From Streptomyces sp. MspMP-M5 (lineage in GTDB: Bacteria > Actinomycetota > Actinomycetes > Streptomycetales > Streptomycetaceae), in the NCBI RefSeq assembly GCF_000373585.1, contig NZ_KB891886.1, forward strand, positions 1 to 63,095: a stretch of 63,095 nt of DNA. The letters are read 5' to 3'. The notes under the pieces were generated by a model, which worked only from the letters and a program-made list of their open reading frames with translations, made no database searches and was not told where the DNA came from. Every line of letters starts with the position of its first letter. The first letter of the stretch is position 1. A program made the position numbers and the translations under genes. This document shows positions 20,721-28,037 of this stretch, piece by piece.

Positions 20721-22187
20721 ATGGGCGCGCACCCGCCTACTTCCCCCGCGGTCCCCACCGCCGGTCAACCCGGCAACGGCTCCGCGAACCGGTCGCCTGA
20801 CGGGCTCCAGGCCGGTCTCAAGAACCGCCATCTGTCCATGATCGCCATTGGCGGGGTGATCGGCGCCGGCCTGTTCGTCGGATCCGGAGCCGGCATCAAC
20901 GCCGCCGGCCCGGGCATCCTCCTCTCGTACGCGCTGACCGGCCTGCTGGTCGTGCTGGTGATGCGGATGCTGGGCGAGATGGCCGCGGCCTCCCCCACCT
21001 CCGGATCGTTCTCCGCCTACGCGGACCGGGCGCTGGGCCGCTGGGCCGGCTTCACCATCGGCTGGCTGTACTGGTTCTTCTGGTCGGTGGTGCTGGCGGT
21101 CGAGGCGACCGCCGCGGCGTCGATCCTGACCGGCTGGATACCGGCGGTGCCCCAGTGGGCCTGGGCACTGCTGGTGATGATCGTGCTGACCGGCACCAAC
21201 CTGGTGTCGGTGGCCTCGTTCGGCGAGTTCGAGTTCTGGTTCGCCGGGATCAAGGTCGTGGCGATCGTGATCTTCATCGTGGTCGGGGCGCTGGCGATCT
21301 TCGGGCTGCCGCCGGGGCACCACGCGGTGGGCACCGCGAACCTGCTGGGACACGGCGGGTTCCTGCCGAAGGGACCGGGGGCGATCCTCTCCGGGATGCT
21401 GCTGGTGGTCTTCTCGTTCATGGGCAGCGAGATCGTCACGCTGGCGGCGAGCGAGTCGCCGAACCCGGTGGTGGCCGTCCGCAAGGCCGTCAACAGCGTG
21501 ATCTGGCGGATCGCGCTGTTCTACATCGGGTCGATCGCGGTGATCGTGACGCTGCTGCCGTGGGACAGCGAGGCCGTGACCAAGAGCCCGTACGTGGCGG
21601 TGCTGGAGTCGCTGAAGATTCCGTACGCGGGCACGGTGATGGACGTGGTCGTGCTGACCGCGGTGCTGTCCTGTCTGAACTCCGGGCTCTACACGGCGTC
21701 CCGGATGGCGTTCTCGCTCGGTGAGCGCGGCGACGCGCCGAAGTCGTTCGCGACGGTCAACAAGGGCGGTGTCCCGGCGGTGGCGATCTGGGCGTCGGTG
21801 GCCTTCGGCTTCATCGCGACGATCTTCAGCTACACCTCGAAGGACACCATCTTCCAGTTCCTGCTGAACTCCTCGGGCGCGGTGGCACTCTTCGTCTGGC
21901 TGGTGATCTGCGTCTCGCAGCTGCGGATGCGCCGGACCATCGAGCGGGAGGCGCCGGAGCGGCTGACGGTGCGGATGTGGCTGTACCCGTGGCTGACCTA
22001 CGCCACCATCGCGCTGATCGTCTTCGTCGTGGGCTACATGTTCTACGACAAGAACGGCCGGGAGCAGATGGTGCTGTCGGTGGTGGCGGCCGTGGTGGTG
22101 CTGGTGGCCGGGCTGGTCCTGCAGAAGCGGCGCCCGCGGGAGGCGGCGGAGCCGGTGTCGGTCGTGAAGGCGCCGGAGCAGGCGTAA
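20721..22187 (+). CDS. Amino-acid permease (APC family), copy 1
   Basis: This 488-residue secondary transporter has twelve predicted helices. The family signature [16 protein letters not shown] near residue 50 lines the substrate site, and [12 protein letters not shown] follows in the middle. It resembles the AroP/GabP branch, but the substrate cannot be read from sequence. The ATG at 20721 follows GAAGGA. A short palindromic stretch (GTCGTTAACAACG, about 20661-20673) lies upstream and could be an operator. It is the first of three paralogous permeases within 5.6 kb, all on the plus strand, and ends in a strong terminator shared with bioY. Confidence 0.92.
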   Translation: MGAHPPTSPAVPTAGQPGNGSANRSPDGLQAGLKNRHLSMIAIGGVIGAGLFVGSGAGINAAGPGILLSYALTGLLVVLVMRMLGEMAAASPTSGSFSAYADRALGRWAGFTIGWLYWFFWSVVLAVEATAAASILTGWIPAVPQWAWALLVMIVLTGTNLVSVASFGEFEFWFAGIKVVAIVIFIVVGALAIFGLPPGHHAVGTANLLGHGGFLPKGPGAILSGMLLVVFSFMGSEIVTLAASESPNPVVAVRKAVNSVIWRIALFYIGSIAVIVTLLPWDSEAVTKSPYVAVLESLKIPYAGTVMDVVVLTAVLSCLNSGLYTASRMAFSLGERGDAPKSFATVNKGGVPAVAIWASVAFGFIATIFSYTSKDTIFQFLLNSSGAVALFVWLVICVSQLRMRRTIEREAPERLTVRMWLYPWLTYATIALIVFVVGYMFYDKNGREQMVLSVVAAVVVLVAGLVLQKRRPREAAEPVSVVKAPEQA

Positions 22188-22203
22188 CCGCCCCGGACGG
22201 CGA

Positions 22204-22238
22204 ACGGGGCCCGCACCCTCGGTGGGTGCGGGCCCCGT
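22204..22238. terminator. Bidirectional terminator between permease and bioY
   Basis: A perfect 15-base-pair stem (22204-22218 with 22224-22238) closes a TCGGT loop between the convergent permease and bioY genes. Confidence 0.85.
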
Positions 22239-22256
22239 CGGCATCGGTGCGGTGCG

Positions 22257-22856
22257 TCAGCCGCGGCGCCCGGCCAGCTTCCAGGCGGTGGGCAGCGCGC
22301 CCGTAGCCAGGGCGATCTTGAGGGCGTCGCCGATCAGGAACGGCACCATGCCGACGGCGACGGCCTGGCCGAAGGACATCCCCGTGCTGAGCGCGAGGTA
22401 GGGGACGCCGACGGCGTAGATCACGGCGTTGCCGGCGGCCATCGTGGCGACGGTGCGCAGCGCCCCGCGGTCGCCGCCGCGGCGGGCCAGCGCGCCCACC
22501 GCGGTGGCGGCGAGCAGCATGCCGAGGACGTAGCCGAAGGTGGCGCCGCCGGCACCCGAGGCGCCGCCCGCGAACCACGGCACGCCGGCGATGCCCGCCA
22601 CGGCGTAGAGCGCCAGCGACAGCAGGCCGCGGCGGGCGCCGAGCGAGGCGCCCACCAGGAGGGCGGCGAAGGTCTGGCCGGTGACCGGGACCGGGGAGCC
22701 GGGGACCGGAACCGCGATCTGGGCCGCCAGGCCGGTGATCACGGCGCCGCCGGCGACCAGCGCGGCGTCGCGGACGCGGGCGCGGGTGGCGGTGGCGGCC
22801 GGCAGCAGGTCGGCGAGGACGGCTCCGGGCCGGAGGGCGGGGGCGGCTGTGCTCAT
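22257..22856 (-). CDS. bioY: Biotin transporter substrate-binding subunit BioY
   Basis: BioY is the membrane S component that captures biotin for an ECF-type importer. The 199-residue protein has about six helices and the BioY signature PVPVTGQTFAALLVGASLG around residues 56-74, followed by GATFGYVLGML. No EcfA ATPase or EcfT gene is adjacent, so it either shares a general ECF module or works alone. The ATG at 22856 has only a weak ribosome-binding site. A half-conserved BioQ-like dyad lies 60-72 bases upstream. It is inserted, on the opposite strand, between two paralogous permease genes. Confidence 0.92.
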   Translation of the reverse strand: MSTAAPALRPGAVLADLLPAATATRARVRDAALVAGGAVITGLAAQIAVPVPGSPVPVTGQTFAALLVGASLGARRGLLSLALYAVAGIAGVPWFAGGASGAGGATFGYVLGMLLAATAVGALARRGGDRGALRTVATMAAGNAVIYAVGVPYLALSTGMSFGQAVAVGMVPFLIGDALKIALATGALPTAWKLAGRRG

Positions 22857-22915
22857 CAGGGGACTCCGCGGGTGTGAGGGGACCGTCCGGGGCGGACCGG
22901 TCCGGCGGGACGTGA

Positions 22916-22928
22916 TGACGTTAGTTCA
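22916..22928 (-). promoter_or_regulatory. Weak BioQ-like dyad upstream of bioY
   Basis: On the minus strand the sequence is TGAAC-TAA-CGTCA. The first half matches the BioQ operator form TGAAC-N3-GTTAC/GTTCA exactly, but the second half matches only partly. Biotin-dependent control of bioY is plausible but not shown. Confidence 0.3.
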
Positions 22929-23201
22929 GACAGGCGGCGGCGATCACGGGCGGGCGGTGACAAAGCCGTACCGGCCCGCTTGGGGAGTTCCGGACAACCG
23001 CCAGAATGCCGGAGCCCACCGGGGCAGGGGGCGTCTTCGCAGGTCGCGTGATGCTCGTCACGGGCGGGGCGGCGGTGCGGGGCCGGTTTTGTGGTAGCCG
23101 GGCCCGGCCGGGGACACTGGGACGGCTCCGCGGCCACCTGTGGAGTTCCCCCGAACCGGGCGGCGATCCCGCCCTTGCGCCCCTTGCGAGAGTACGAGCC
23201 G

Positions 23202-24596
23202 ATGCACGACGCACTGCCGCCCGTGGCCGAGACGGCCGAGAAAGAGCCGCTGTCCGCGGGGCTCAAGCAGCGCCATCTGACGATGCTGGGGCTGGGCGGG
23301 GTCATCGGGGCGGGGCTGTTCGTGGGCTCCGGCGCGGGCATCGCGGTGGCCGGGCCGGGGATCGTGCTGTCCTATCTGATCGCCGGGGCGCTGGCGATGC
23401 TGATCATGCGGATGCTCGGGGAGATGTCGGCGGCGATGCCGGCGTCGGGGGCGTTCTCGGTGCACGCGGAGCGGGCGCTGGGGCGCTGGGCCGGGTTCAG
23501 CGTGGGGTGGCTGTACTGGTTCCTGCTGGTGGTGGTGCTGGCGGTGGAGGCCACCGGGGCGGCGCAGATCGCGCACGGCTGGGTGCCGGCGGTGCCGCAG
23601 TGGGGCTGGGTGCTGGTCTTCATGGTCGTCTTCACCACCGCCAATCTGGCCGCGGTGAAGAACTTCGGCGAGTTCGAGTTCTGGTTCGCGGCGCTGAAGG
23701 TCACCGCGATCGTGCTGTTCCTGGCGCTGAGCCTGCTGGCGGTCTTCGGCGTGCTGCCGGACACCGAACCGGTCGGCCTGGCCAACCTCACCGGGCAGGG
23801 CGGCTTCCTGCCGCACGGCTGGTCCGGGGTGGTCTCCGGGGTGCTGGCCGTGGTGTTCGCCTTCGGCGGTCTGGAGGTCGTCACCATCGCGGCGGCCGAG
23901 TCGGACGATCCGGCGCGGGCGGTGGGCCGGGCGGTGCGCAGCGCGGTGTGGCGGATCCTCTTCTTCTACGTGGGCTCGATGCTGGTGATCGTCACCGTGC
24001 TGCCCTGGTCGTCGATGCGGCCGGGGAAGAGCCCGTACGTCATGGTGCTGGACCACATCGGGGTGCCGGGCGCCGGGCAGATCATGAACATCGTGGTGTT
24101 CGTGGCGCTGCTGTCGGCGCTGAACGCCAATCTCTACGGCGCGTCGCGGATGGTGTTCTCGCTGGCCGAGCGCGGGGAGGCGCCGCGCGGGCTGCTGAAG
24201 GTGTCCGGCGGAGGGGTGCCGCGCCGGGCGGTGCTGGCCTCCGTCGCGTTCGGCTTCGTCTCGGTGCTGCTGAATCTGAAGTGGCCGGATTCGGTCTTCC
24301 TGTACTTGCTCAACTCGGTCGGTGCGGTGCTGCTGTTCGTCTGGGGGCTGATCGCCGTCTCCCAGCTGCGGCTGCGGCCCCGGATCGAGCGGGCGGCGCC
24401 GGAGCGGCTGGTGCTGCGGATGTGGGCGTTCCCCTATCTGACGTGGCTGGCGCTGGCGGCGATGGGCGCGGTGATCGTGCTGATGCTGACCGACGACACG
24501 GCCCGGCCGCAGCTGCTGTGGTCGGCCGGGGCGACCGCGGCGGTGCTGGTGGTGGCGGGTGCGCGGGAGCTGCGGGCGCGCCGGGCGCGGCGCTGA
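23202..24596 (+). CDS. Amino-acid permease (APC family), copy 2
   Basis: This 464-residue permease is closely similar to copy 1, with [16 protein letters not shown] near residue 30 and [12 protein letters not shown] in the middle. It has a shorter N-terminal tail and an Arg-rich C-terminus. The ATG at 23202 (MHDALPP) matches the usual length; the upstream site is weak. The frame is open further upstream, but that part looks non-coding. The tandem arrangement suggests local gene duplication with diverged substrate range. About 345 bases separate it from bioY, which is transcribed in the opposite direction. Confidence 0.9.
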   Translation: MHDALPPVAETAEKEPLSAGLKQRHLTMLGLGGVIGAGLFVGSGAGIAVAGPGIVLSYLIAGALAMLIMRMLGEMSAAMPASGAFSVHAERALGRWAGFSVGWLYWFLLVVVLAVEATGAAQIAHGWVPAVPQWGWVLVFMVVFTTANLAAVKNFGEFEFWFAALKVTAIVLFLALSLLAVFGVLPDTEPVGLANLTGQGGFLPHGWSGVVSGVLAVVFAFGGLEVVTIAAAESDDPARAVGRAVRSAVWRILFFYVGSMLVIVTVLPWSSMRPGKSPYVMVLDHIGVPGAGQIMNIVVFVALLSALNANLYGASRMVFSLAERGEAPRGLLKVSGGGVPRRAVLASVAFGFVSVLLNLKWPDSVFLYLLNSVGAVLLFVWGLIAVSQLRLRPRIERAAPERLVLRMWAFPYLTWLALAAMGAVIVLMLTDDTARPQLLWSAGATAAVLVVAGARELRARRARR

Positions 24597-24871
24597 AGGG
24601 CCGCCGCCGGCCGGGCAGCCGGGGCGGTTCCGGGCCGTCCCGGCGCCCTTGAGACCGACGTCACATTTGTCGCATTCGACGATGCATCAGGCACGTTCGG
24701 TCACGATCGCGTCTGAATACCGAACAATCGCTGCACGACTGTTGCCCTGAGCGGACAGCCACGCTCAGACTGAGCCAGCTTTGCCGAGGACCCCGGAAAT
24801 GAGCCGTCCGCGGCCCCGGGAGAACGCAGTATCGCCCCCGCCCGCATCTCACTTACTGGGACAGGTACGAC

Positions 24872-26293
24872 ATGAATCGGACACCCTCGTCCGCCGGGTC
24901 CGCCGAGGCGCGGTCCGCCGAGGCCCCGGGCACCGGCCAGGACGGCGGCGCGCTGTCGCACGGCCTCAAGCAGCGCCACCTCTCGATGATCGCCCTCGGC
25001 GGCGTGATCGGCGCGGGGCTGTTCGTCGGCTCGCGCGAGGGCATCGCGGCGGCCGGCCCGTCGATCGTGCTGGCGTACGCGGTCTCCGGCGCGCTGGTCA
25101 TGCTGGTCATGCGGATGCTCGGCGAGATGTCCGCGGCCCGGCCGGCCTCCGGCTCCTTCTCCGTGCACGCCGAGCGCTCCATAGGCCCCTGGGCCGGCTT
25201 CACCGTGGGCTGGATGTTCACCGCGCTGCTGTGCGTGGCGGTGGCGGTCGAGGCGCTGGGCGCCGCGGACGTGCTGCACCAGTGGTTCCCGGCCACCCAG
25301 CCGTGGATGTGGGTACTGCTGATCATGGTGGTCTTCACCGCCACCAACCTCACCGCGGTCGGCAACTTCGGCGAGTTCGAGTTCTGGTTCGCCGCCCTGA
25401 AGGTCGCCGCGATCGTCCTCTTCCTGGTCCTGGGCGTGCTGGCCATCTTCGGCCTGCTGCCCGGCACTTCGGCGCCCGGCGCCAGTCATCTGACCGGCGA
25501 CGGCGGCTTCCTGCCCAAGGGCGTCGACGGCCTGATGGTCGGTCTGCTGGCGTCGGTGTTCGCGTACGGCGGTCTGGAGACGGTGACCATCGCGGCCGCC
25601 GAGTCCAAGGACCCGGCCCGCGGGGTGGCCCGCGCGGTGCGCACCGCGATGTGGCGGATCGCCCTGTTCTACGTCGGCTCGATGGCGGTCATCGTCACCG
25701 TCATCCCCTGGAGCGCGCCGTCCATCGCCAAGAGCGGCCCGTACGTGGCGGTGCTGGACTACCTCAAGATCCCGGCGGCCGGCCAGATCATGAACGTGGT
25801 CATCCTGGTCGCGCTGCTCTCGGCGGTGAACGCCAACATCTACGGCTCCTCGCGGATGGCCTACTCGCTGATCGCCCGCGGCCAGGGCCCGGCCTTCTTC
25901 GGGAAGGTGAACGGCGGGGTGCCGCGGCGCACGGTGCTGCTGTGCGCCACGTTCGGCTTCGTCGCGGTGGTGCTGAGCTTCGTGTGGCCGACCACGGTCT
26001 TCCAGTGGCTGCTGAACATGGTCGGCGCCGCCGTCCTGGTGGTCTGGGGCTTCATCGCCGTCGCCCAACTGCGCACCCGGCGGGAGCTGGAGCGCGAGGC
26101 GCCCGAGCAGCTGATCGTGAAGATGTGGGCGTTCCCCTACCTCACCTGGGTGGCGCTGGCCGGGGTCGTCGCGGTGCTGGTGCTGATGCTGCGCGACGAC
26201 AGCCAGCGGATCCAGCTGTTGTTCACCGCCGGCTTCGGTGTGGTGCTGACCGTCGTCGGGCTCGTCCGGCAGCGGGCGCTGAGCAGGCAGTAG
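24872..26293 (+). CDS. Amino-acid permease (APC family), copy 3
   Basis: This 473-residue permease is the third paralogue. The substrate-site signature is [16 protein letters not shown], with Arg-Glu replacing the Gly-Ala seen in copies 1 and 2, which may change specificity. [12 protein letters not shown] is conserved. The ATG at 24872 follows CAGGTACG. A 275-base gap without a gene separates it from copy 2, so it probably has its own promoter. It ends in a strong terminator before sodF. Confidence 0.92.
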   Translation: MNRTPSSAGSAEARSAEAPGTGQDGGALSHGLKQRHLSMIALGGVIGAGLFVGSREGIAAAGPSIVLAYAVSGALVMLVMRMLGEMSAARPASGSFSVHAERSIGPWAGFTVGWMFTALLCVAVAVEALGAADVLHQWFPATQPWMWVLLIMVVFTATNLTAVGNFGEFEFWFAALKVAAIVLFLVLGVLAIFGLLPGTSAPGASHLTGDGGFLPKGVDGLMVGLLASVFAYGGLETVTIAAAESKDPARGVARAVRTAMWRIALFYVGSMAVIVTVIPWSAPSIAKSGPYVAVLDYLKIPAAGQIMNVVILVALLSAVNANIYGSSRMAYSLIARGQGPAFFGKVNGGVPRRTVLLCATFGFVAVVLSFVWPTTVFQWLLNMVGAAVLVVWGFIAVAQLRTRRELEREAPEQLIVKMWAFPYLTWVALAGVVAVLVLMLRDDSQRIQLLFTAGFGVVLTVVGLVRQRALSRQ

Positions 26294-26329
26294 GGCCGCA
26301 CCCGGGCCGGCGACGGCCCCTCGTTCCCC

Positions 26330-26369
26330 AGGCGGGGCGGGACCTCCATCGGAGGTCCCGCCCCGCCTT
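26330..26369 (+). terminator. Terminator after permease copy 3
   Basis: A perfect 18-base-pair stem (26330-26347 with 26351-26368) closes an ATC loop 36 bases after the permease stop codon. It insulates the sodF promoter. Confidence 0.88.
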
Positions 26370-26433
26370 ACGTCTTTGGGACCAGGTCGCCCGCCACCCC
26401 GGGTCGATGATCCATCCTGCTGATAGCGTGCTC

Positions 26434-26450
26434 TTGCACATTGATTGCAA
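26434..26450. promoter_or_regulatory. Nur (nickel) box upstream of sodF
   Basis: The sequence TTGCAC-ATTGA-TTGCAA matches the Nur operator form TTGCAA-N5-TTGCAA at 11 of 12 positions. It lies 43-59 bases upstream of the sodF ATG. Nur is the Fur-family nickel sensor that represses the iron SOD gene when nickel is present in Streptomyces; its action here is inferred from the site. Confidence 0.8.
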
Positions 26451-26493
26451 CTACGTAACTACGGCGATATCGCAGCTTGGAGGCGGGGTCGGC

Positions 26494-27135
26494 ATGGCGA
26501 CCTACACACTTCCGGAACTCCCGTACGACTACTCGGCGCTGGCGCCCGTCATCAGCCCGGAAATCATCGAGCTGCACCACGACAAGCACCACGCGGCCTA
26601 TGTGAAGGGCGCCAACGACACCCTTGAGCAGCTCGCCGAGGCGCGTGACAAGGACCAGTGGGGCAGCATCAACGGCCTGGAGAAGAACCTCGCGTTCCAC
26701 CTCTCCGGCCACATCCTGCACAGCATCTACTGGCACAACATGACCGGCGACGGCGGCGGCGAGCCGCTGGAGAAGGACGGCGTGGGCGAGCTCGCCGACG
26801 CCCTCGCCGAGAGCTTCGGCTCCTTCGCCAAGTTCAAGGCCCAGCTGACCAAGGCGTCCGCCACCACGCAGGGCTCCGGCTGGGGCGTCCTGGCCTACGA
26901 GCCGGTGACCGGCCGCCTCATCGTCGAGCAGATCTACGACCACCAGGGCAACGTCGGCCAGGGCTCGGTCCCGATCCTGGTCTTCGACGCCTGGGAGCAC
27001 GCCTTCTACCTGCAGTACAAGAACCAGAAGGTGGACTTCATCGAGGCGATGTGGCAGGTCGTCAACTGGCAGGACGTGGCCAAGCGCTACACGGCCGCCA
27101 AGGAGCGCGCCAACAACCTGCTGCTGGCGCCGTGA
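26494..27135 (+). CDS. sodF: Iron/manganese superoxide dismutase
   Basis: This enzyme converts superoxide to hydrogen peroxide and oxygen in the cytoplasm. The 213-residue protein has metal ligands His28 (in ELHHDKHH), His76 (HSIYW), Asp165 and His169 (DAWEHAFY), and the mycobacterial/streptomycete FeSOD-like segment IYDHQGNV. The ATG at 26494 follows GGAGG with a ten-base gap. The upstream Nur-type box predicts repression by nickel, so this enzyme would replace the nickel SOD when nickel is scarce. No sodN gene is in the window. Confidence 0.96.
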   Translation: MATYTLPELPYDYSALAPVISPEIIELHHDKHHAAYVKGANDTLEQLAEARDKDQWGSINGLEKNLAFHLSGHILHSIYWHNMTGDGGGEPLEKDGVGELADALAESFGSFAKFKAQLTKASATTQGSGWGVLAYEPVTGRLIVEQIYDHQGNVGQGSVPILVFDAWEHAFYLQYKNQKVDFIEAMWQVVNWQDVAKRYTAAKERANNLLLAP

Positions 27136-27208
27136 GGCCCTAGCAGTCCGATGCGTCCTGCCTCGTGATCGTCTTCTCACCTTTCACCTGGCAGGCGGAT
27201 AACGGCGG

Positions 27209-27237
27209 GCCCCCGCGAGGACGTGACTCGCGGGGGC
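27209..27237. terminator. Hairpin between sodF and the DsbA-like gene
   Basis: An 11-base-pair stem (27209-27219 with 27227-27237) closes a seven-base loop between two convergent genes. It can serve both. Confidence 0.75.
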
Positions 27238-27278
27238 GCCGCTGTGTTCGCCGCCCTCCGGTGGGCGCGGACGGGACG

Positions 27279-27923
27279 TCAGTCGAACTGCGGCGGTGCC
27301 GTCCGTGTCCGCTTGAGCTCGAAGAAGCCGGGGATGGAGGCGACGGCCAGCGTGCCGTCCCAGAGCTTGGCGGCCTGGTCACCCTTGGGAGCCGGGGTCA
27401 CGACGGGTCCGAAGAACGCGATCTGGTCGCCGTCCGAACCGGGCACCGCGATCACCGGCGTGCCGACCTCCTGGCCGACCAGGTCGATGCCCGTCTTGTG
27501 CGAGGCGCGCAGCTCGGCGTCGTAGGTGTCCTTGTCGGCGTACTCGATCAGGTCGGCGGGCAGGCCGGCGTCGGCGAGGGCGCCCGCTATGGCCTCCCGG
27601 GTGACGCCCTCGCCGGCGTTGTGGATGCGGTTGCCGAGCGCGGTGTAGAGCCTGCCGACGACCTCGTCGCCGTGCAGCTGCTGGGCGGCGGTCACCACGC
27701 GGACCGGGCCCCACGCCTTGCCGCCCGGGCGCATGTTCTCCGCGTACTCCGGGGGCAGCTCGTCGAGTTTGTTCTCGTTGAGCACGGCCAGGCTCATCAC
27801 ATGCCAGCGCACCTGGACCGGGCGGACCTTCTCCACCTCCAGCATCCAGCGGGAGGTCAGCCACGCCCAGGGGCACAGCGGGTCGAACCAGAAGTCGGCT
27901 GGGACTTTGGCGGTCTCGGACAC
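27279..27923 (-). CDS. DsbA-fold oxidoreductase, Rv2466c-like
   Basis: This 214-residue thioredoxin/DsbA-fold protein resembles mycobacterial Rv2466c, a mycothiol-dependent oxidoreductase that reduces nitro compounds. The active-site region is WFDPLCPWAWLTSR, so the second Cys of the CPWC motif is Ala here, giving a one-cysteine CPWA site near residue 17. A conserved cis-Pro region (EVGTPVIAVPGSDGD) is present. The GTG start at 27923 is well supported by AAGAGGAG. It is convergent with sodF and divergent from pepN, in a plausible redox neighbourhood. Confidence 0.87.
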   Translation of the reverse strand: MSETAKVPADFWFDPLCPWAWLTSRWMLEVEKVRPVQVRWHVMSLAVLNENKLDELPPEYAENMRPGGKAWGPVRVVTAAQQLHGDEVVGRLYTALGNRIHNAGEGVTREAIAGALADAGLPADLIEYADKDTYDAELRASHKTGIDLVGQEVGTPVIAVPGSDGDQIAFFGPVVTPAPKGDQAAKLWDGTLAVASIPGFFELKRTRTAPPQFD

Positions 27924-28037
27924 GAGGTCTCCTCTTGAGAGCTTCGGCGGCGTTGTTCCGTACACGCTTCAACCGACGGCATGCGTGCCATGATTCCCCG
28001 TGTTCGATATCCGAGACGAGGGTGAGGGAGGCACACC

